Assembly (NCBI GenBank): GCA_022822085.1
Contig: JAJECK010000019.1
Coordinates: 1-38,179 of the forward strand
Reading direction: 5' to 3'
From: Candidatus Poribacteria bacterium
GTDB taxonomy: Bacteria; Poribacteria; WGA-4E; WGA-3G
DNA: 38,179 nucleotides
This document shows positions 34,801 to 38,179 of this stretch, in pieces; within the stretch, counting starts at the first letter, position 1; every line of letters starts with the position of its first letter. The notes below the pieces were generated by a model, which was given only the letters and a program-made list of their open reading frames with translations, had not been told where the DNA came from and did no database searches. Position numbers and translations under genes: made by a program.

Positions 34801-36630
34801 CTAAAAGAAGGTATTAATTTTAGTTTCCAGTTCATAAACATGGAAGGGTTGTCCTTGAATTTTGTTGAGGCCAATTGCATCAATAAGATATTCGCTACGA
34901 ATTAATTGTCTAAGATGACCGGTGTTTAATTCAGGAATTAAAACGGTTTTGAATCTATTAAGTATTTCTTGTAAATCATTCGGAAAAGGATTAAGATAAC
35001 GCAAATGCACATGCCCAATTGAACAGCCTTCTTCAAGTTTATTCTCTACAACGGTACGGATGGCACCAAATGTTCCGCCCCACCCCAGCACAAGAAGGTC
35101 ACCTTCTTGTGCACCATAAATTTCTATCGGTGGAATCTCATGAGCAATACGTTGGACTTTTTCTGCTCTGATAGTAACCATTTTTTCGTGATTTTCAGCA
35201 TCATAACTGACACTTCCTGTAATATCTGACTTTTCCAAACCACCAATTCGGTGTTCAAGTCCGGGGGTACCAGGTTTTGCCCAAGGTCTCGCGAGAGTCT
35301 CATTATCTCTCATATAAGGTTCAAAACCTTCTATATCAGTCCTAAAATTAGGGTCAATATTCGCAAGATGTGTCACATCGGGGATCAACCAAGGCTCTGC
35401 GCCAAGGGCGATATAAAGTTCAGATAGAAAGATAACAGGGGTTCGATATTCCACTGCAATCCGACATGCCTCGTAGACAGTATCGAAACAGTCAGACGGA
35501 CGACACGCTGCAAGAATCGGCACTGGCGATTCACCATTCCTCCCATAAAACATCTGCAGCAAGTCGGCTTGTTCTGTTTTTGTCGGCATGCCTGTGGATG
35601 GACCAGCTCTTTGAATATTACATACGACAAGAGGTAACTCGGATATCATAGCAAGGTTTATTGCTTCGGATTTTAAAGCAAGTCCGGGGCCACTGCTACC
35701 CGTTACACCGAGAGAACCACTAAATGATGCCCCGATAGCTACACCGACCGCGGCAATTTCATCCTCCATCTGCATTGTTACAATACCGAAATTTCGGTAG
35801 TTCGCTAAACCGTGGAGGATATCACTTGCTGGGGTAATCGGATAACTACCATAGACTAACTGTAAGCCGGATTGATTTGCTGCGGCAACAAGTCCAAGCA
35901 CAGTTGACATATTGCCTTCAATATTTCTATATTTTCCTGGTTCAAATTGTGCTGCTTTCACCTCATAGGAAGTTGCAAATTGTTCTGTTGCTTCACAGTA
36001 GATATTTCCTGCACGAAGGGCTGATATATTCGGTTCAATGAAGTGTGTATTCCTTGTAGCAAATTTCGTCTTAATCCATCTCATAGTATAATCCATAGGA
36101 CGGTTATATAGCCACAAGATCATTCCAAGCGCGAAAAAGTTTTTACATTTATCCTGATCACTATGATCAAGTTCGGTATGTTCCAATGCTTTACGAGTTA
36201 ATCGAGTCATTTCAACAGGGAAAACTTGATATTTAGTAAGTGTGTCGTCTTCTAATGGGTTGCTTTCAAAACCAGCAAGACGTAGGTTCTTACGCGCAAA
36301 ATTATCCGAATTAACGATCAGAATACCATTATCCTTCAATTTATGTAGATTGACTTTTAGCGCAGCGGGATTCATCGCTACAAGCACATCACATGTGTCA
36401 CCGGGAGTGTGAATTGTTTCACTGGAGAAGTGTAGTTGGAATCCTGAAACCCCAGCGAGTGAACCTGCGGGGGCTTTGATTTCTGCGGGGTAATCGGGTA
36501 AGGTGGCAACATCGTTGCCGACTATTGCCGAGGTTTCTGTCATCTGTGTTCCGATTGTTTGGGAACCATCACCTGAGTCCCCAGCAAACAGAACTGTTGC
36601 CGCCTGAATTTGTTCTACTTGCTTACGCAT
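34801..36630 (-). CDS. korA: 2-oxoacid:ferredoxin oxidoreductase, fused gamma-alpha subunit
   Basis: The 609-residue protein is a fusion of the gamma domain (residues about 1-200, with GDSGDGSQTIG at 17-27 and the YPAEIKAPAG segment) and the alpha domain (about 230-609, with SYPITPASDIL and PSTGMPTKTEQADLLQ). This fused form is the KorA of mycobacteria and many other bacteria, with no ferredoxin-domain subunit needed in the complex. It pairs with the downstream KorB. Two CBS-domain genes precede it on the same strand (gap of 77 bp), and all four probably form one operon. Confidence 0.9.
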   Translation of the reverse strand: MRKQVEQIQAATVLFAGDSGDGSQTIGTQMTETSAIVGNDVATLPDYPAEIKAPAGSLAGVSGFQLHFSSETIHTPGDTCDVLVAMNPAALKVNLHKLKDNGILIVNSDNFARKNLRLAGFESNPLEDDTLTKYQVFPVEMTRLTRKALEHTELDHSDQDKCKNFFALGMILWLYNRPMDYTMRWIKTKFATRNTHFIEPNISALRAGNIYCEATEQFATSYEVKAAQFEPGKYRNIEGNMSTVLGLVAAANQSGLQLVYGSYPITPASDILHGLANYRNFGIVTMQMEDEIAAVGVAIGASFSGSLGVTGSSGPGLALKSEAINLAMISELPLVVCNIQRAGPSTGMPTKTEQADLLQMFYGRNGESPVPILAACRPSDCFDTVYEACRIAVEYRTPVIFLSELYIALGAEPWLIPDVTHLANIDPNFRTDIEGFEPYMRDNETLARPWAKPGTPGLEHRIGGLEKSDITGSVSYDAENHEKMVTIRAEKVQRIAHEIPPIEIYGAQEGDLLVLGWGGTFGAIRTVVENKLEEGCSIGHVHLRYLNPFPNDLQEILNRFKTVLIPELNTGHLRQLIRSEYLIDAIGLNKIQGQPFHVYELETKINTFF

Positions 36631-36707
36631 CAGTGTTCAGCCTTATAATATGCTATATTGTGAGTGTGGAGCCGCAGTACGCACCTATAAAATACCTCAT
36701 CCATGTG

Positions 36708-37247
36708 TTATGCTCCTTCTCGCGCCTTTAACGCATCTCGTATCGGATTCGGAGGTAGTGTCAAAACTTCATGTGGAAAAGAGTCAACAAGATATGAGAT
36801 AACATCTCGAATAGAAACCATTCCAATCGGATGTTGGTTCTCGTCTACAATTGGTAAATGCCGAAATCTTCCACGCGCCATATACAACACGGCTGTATCC
36901 AACATATCATCTGGACCTGCAGTTTTGGGGTCCGCTTTCATGAATTGTGTAACAGGAATTTTCGCCAAATCCCCAACATCTTTATTCAAGACTTTGCGTA
37001 AAAGGTCCCTTTCGCCAAAAATACCACGTAGAATTCCATCTTCTACAACAGATGCTGCACCGATATGATTTTCAATTAGCAAGTCAATCGCATCCTGAGT
37101 ATTTGCTTCTATGTCTATGGTCACACAATCACGCATCAGTTGCCGGAGCGGAACAAGGATTTCACTCGCTTCCAGCACTTTTTTGGACGTTTCCAAGTCT
37201 TGATCCATCTGCGCTAATTCTTCATCAATTGCACTGTCATAAAGCAT
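36708..37247 (-). CDS. CBS-pair protein (179 residues)
   Basis: After a helical leader of about 45 residues rich in acidic positions, the protein has two CBS motifs: RDCVTIDIEANTQDAIDLLIENH with IFGERDLLRKVL, and ADPKTAGPDDMLDTAV with FRHLPIVDENQHPIGMVSIRDVI. Such pairs bind adenine nucleotides and regulate partner proteins. It starts 2 bp after the stop of the second CBS gene, so the two are co-translated, and it may report energy state to KorAB; that role is inferred only from position. Confidence 0.87.
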   Translation of the reverse strand: MLYDSAIDEELAQMDQDLETSKKVLEASEILVPLRQLMRDCVTIDIEANTQDAIDLLIENHIGAASVVEDGILRGIFGERDLLRKVLNKDVGDLAKIPVTQFMKADPKTAGPDDMLDTAVLYMARGRFRHLPIVDENQHPIGMVSIRDVISYLVDSFPHEVLTLPPNPIRDALKAREGA

Positions 37248-37249
37248 GA

Positions 37250-37687
37250 TTATATGCCTCCTTCTTGATTCTCAATGAATATAGCGACGTGGTCTAAAAT
37301 ATCTCGTGTTGAAATCAACCCGACAGGAAACTCTTGGTGCTGGTCGTCCCAAATACAAAGCGGAACATGTCTAAAATGTCCCAGATGCATAAGGTTTAGT
37401 GCGAAAGCAATAGAATCACTTGCACGTAAGGATTCAGGATTCGCTGACATAATATCTTCAACGAGAACAGTTTTTGGGTCTAACCGTTTTCCACAGATAT
37501 GGACGAGTAAATCACGATCAGTGATAATACCAACTAACCTTTGTTCAGAATCCACAACAAGGATACATCCAAAACCTTCTGCCTGCATAATGTCTATGAC
37601 ATCGGAGACAGGAGAACCAACTTGGACGGTGGAGGGTTGTTTGTAATCAAGTGTGCTAATCGGTAAAGATAATGTTCGCGCGTCCAT
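37250..37687 (-). CDS. CBS-pair protein (145 residues)
   Basis: The protein consists almost entirely of two CBS motifs: VGSPVSDVIDIMQAEGFG with VVDSEQRLVGIITDRDLL, and SANPESLRASDSIAFALNLM with FRHVPLC and PVGLISTRDIL. AAGGA lies upstream of the ATG. It is the first gene of the block leading to korAB. A TATAAT (37746-37751 on the minus strand) lies about 60 bp upstream, but I found no matching -35 hexamer, so a promoter is only suggested. Confidence 0.87.
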   Translation of the reverse strand: MDARTLSLPISTLDYKQPSTVQVGSPVSDVIDIMQAEGFGCILVVDSEQRLVGIITDRDLLVHICGKRLDPKTVLVEDIMSANPESLRASDSIAFALNLMHLGHFRHVPLCIWDDQHQEFPVGLISTRDILDHVAIFIENQEGGI

Positions 37688-37875
37688 CGTTTTCGTTCCT
37701 TGATATAAACGTTCAATTATGGCGTTTGGTTTCTTTCTGTATCTTATTATAGGATACTATATTTTTGTATGTATTTGCAAGTATATTTTTATAGGGAAAA
37801 GTGCCATTTAGTTTTCAGTTTTTGATGCAATTTCCATTTACGTTAATTGTATAAAATGTATTAGAACGTTGAGTG

Positions 37876-38110
37876 CCATGTCTTTAGTCCCGTCGGGACG
37901 ATATCTGTATGCCGATGAAACAATTTTAAGGTATTGTCCCTAATGAAGATTAAAAAATAATTTCGGTCCTGTGGCGAGGTTAGGAAGAAATCAACGGTAT
38001 GAATGCCATTTAGGCATTCCCCGCCTCGCCAGCAGGAGTACAACTGCCCTCGCCCAGAAGGAAAAGGGCCCAATTAATAAGTTAATCTTCGGACGGGACT
38101 AAAGACATGG
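37876..38110. mobile_element. 235-bp nested inverted-repeat element
   Basis: The ends CCATGTCTTTAGTCCCGTC (37876-37894) and its perfect reverse complement (38092-38110) enclose three more inverted pairs: GAAGATTA/TAATCTTC (37945-37952, 38083-38090), GGCGAGG/CCTCGCC (37973-37979, 38024-38030) and GAATGCC/GGCATTC (38001-38007, 38013-38019). The stretch 37688-38179 has no gene. The nested pairs would fold into one long structured DNA or RNA. It shares parts with 33351-33609, so it is probably a MITE-like or related dispersed element. Confidence 0.7.
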
Positions 38111-38179
38111 ACAAGATACCAAAATTTAACATTAACGTAACAGCAAAAAATCATAGAAATATTGAAAACCAAATAAACC

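Noticed and set aside
1-38179. Search for tRNA and rRNA genes and riboswitches
   Set aside because: I saw no convincing tRNA or rRNA sequence in the intergenic stretches, and no riboswitch core that I could recognise.

Overview
The window reads as a piece of an uncultured, moderately AT-rich, Gram-negative-type bacterial genome. The gene mix (an N-formylglycine-type sulfatase, a rhamnonate-dehydratase-like enolase, a DUF6785-like membrane protein, a glycoside-hydrolase-like family 10 lipid-anchored or secreted protein, a Uma2 endonuclease, a bacterial metacaspase and many dispersed inverted repeats) is what I would expect from Candidatus Poribacteria or a close relative. That assignment is inference; no rRNA or marker gene is present. 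Apart from a partial gene at the left edge, a transposase and one coiled-coil gene at the left, all genes lie on the minus strand, so operons run from high to low coordinates.

Layout, left to right. (1) 1-2.6 kb: the tail of a gene, a complete IS4-like insertion sequence with long inverted ends, and a small coiled-coil membrane protein. (2) 2.6-5.0 kb: a large polytopic membrane protein. (3) 5.0-11.25 kb: a sulfur-carrier cysteine biosynthesis cluster (JAMM peptidase, NIL-domain protein, MoaD/ThiS-like carrier, APS reductase, cysteine synthase, CymR-like Rrf2 regulator) with a strong promoter; three envelope genes (metacaspase, lipoprotein, M48 protease) sit inside it. (4) 11.5-25.7 kb: a defence-like island. 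Its parts are a PLD-SNF2 helicase, a truncated third methylase, a DUF4258/YgiT-type toxin-antitoxin pair, a full-length methylase broken by one TGA, a HEPN-like protein of unknown family, a Uma2 nuclease and an intact methylase. The two long methylases are nearly identical up to the catalytic NPPY motif and at the C-terminal tail, but their presumed target-recognition region differs. Two copies of a ~153-bp repeat bracket the central 6 kb. (5) 25.7-33.3 kb: sugar-acid and sulfated-glycan catabolism (enolase, DUF6785-like membrane protein, sulfatase, a DUF2283 pair, GH10-like). (6) 33.3-38.2 kb: a 2-oxoacid:ferredoxin oxidoreductase (KorA/KorB) with two upstream CBS-domain proteins, flanked on both sides by related nested inverted-repeat elements.

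How the genes may work together. The cysteine cluster looks like the mycobacterial CysM-CysO-Mec route, in which a protein-bound thiocarboxylate donates sulfur and a JAMM peptidase releases cysteine, but with its own APS reductase and regulator. The island looks like a restriction-modification or DISARM-like system that is diversifying its specificity by methylase duplication and domain replacement. The assembly of helicase, several methylases, Uma2 and HEPN-like protein is the best candidate here for something not yet described.
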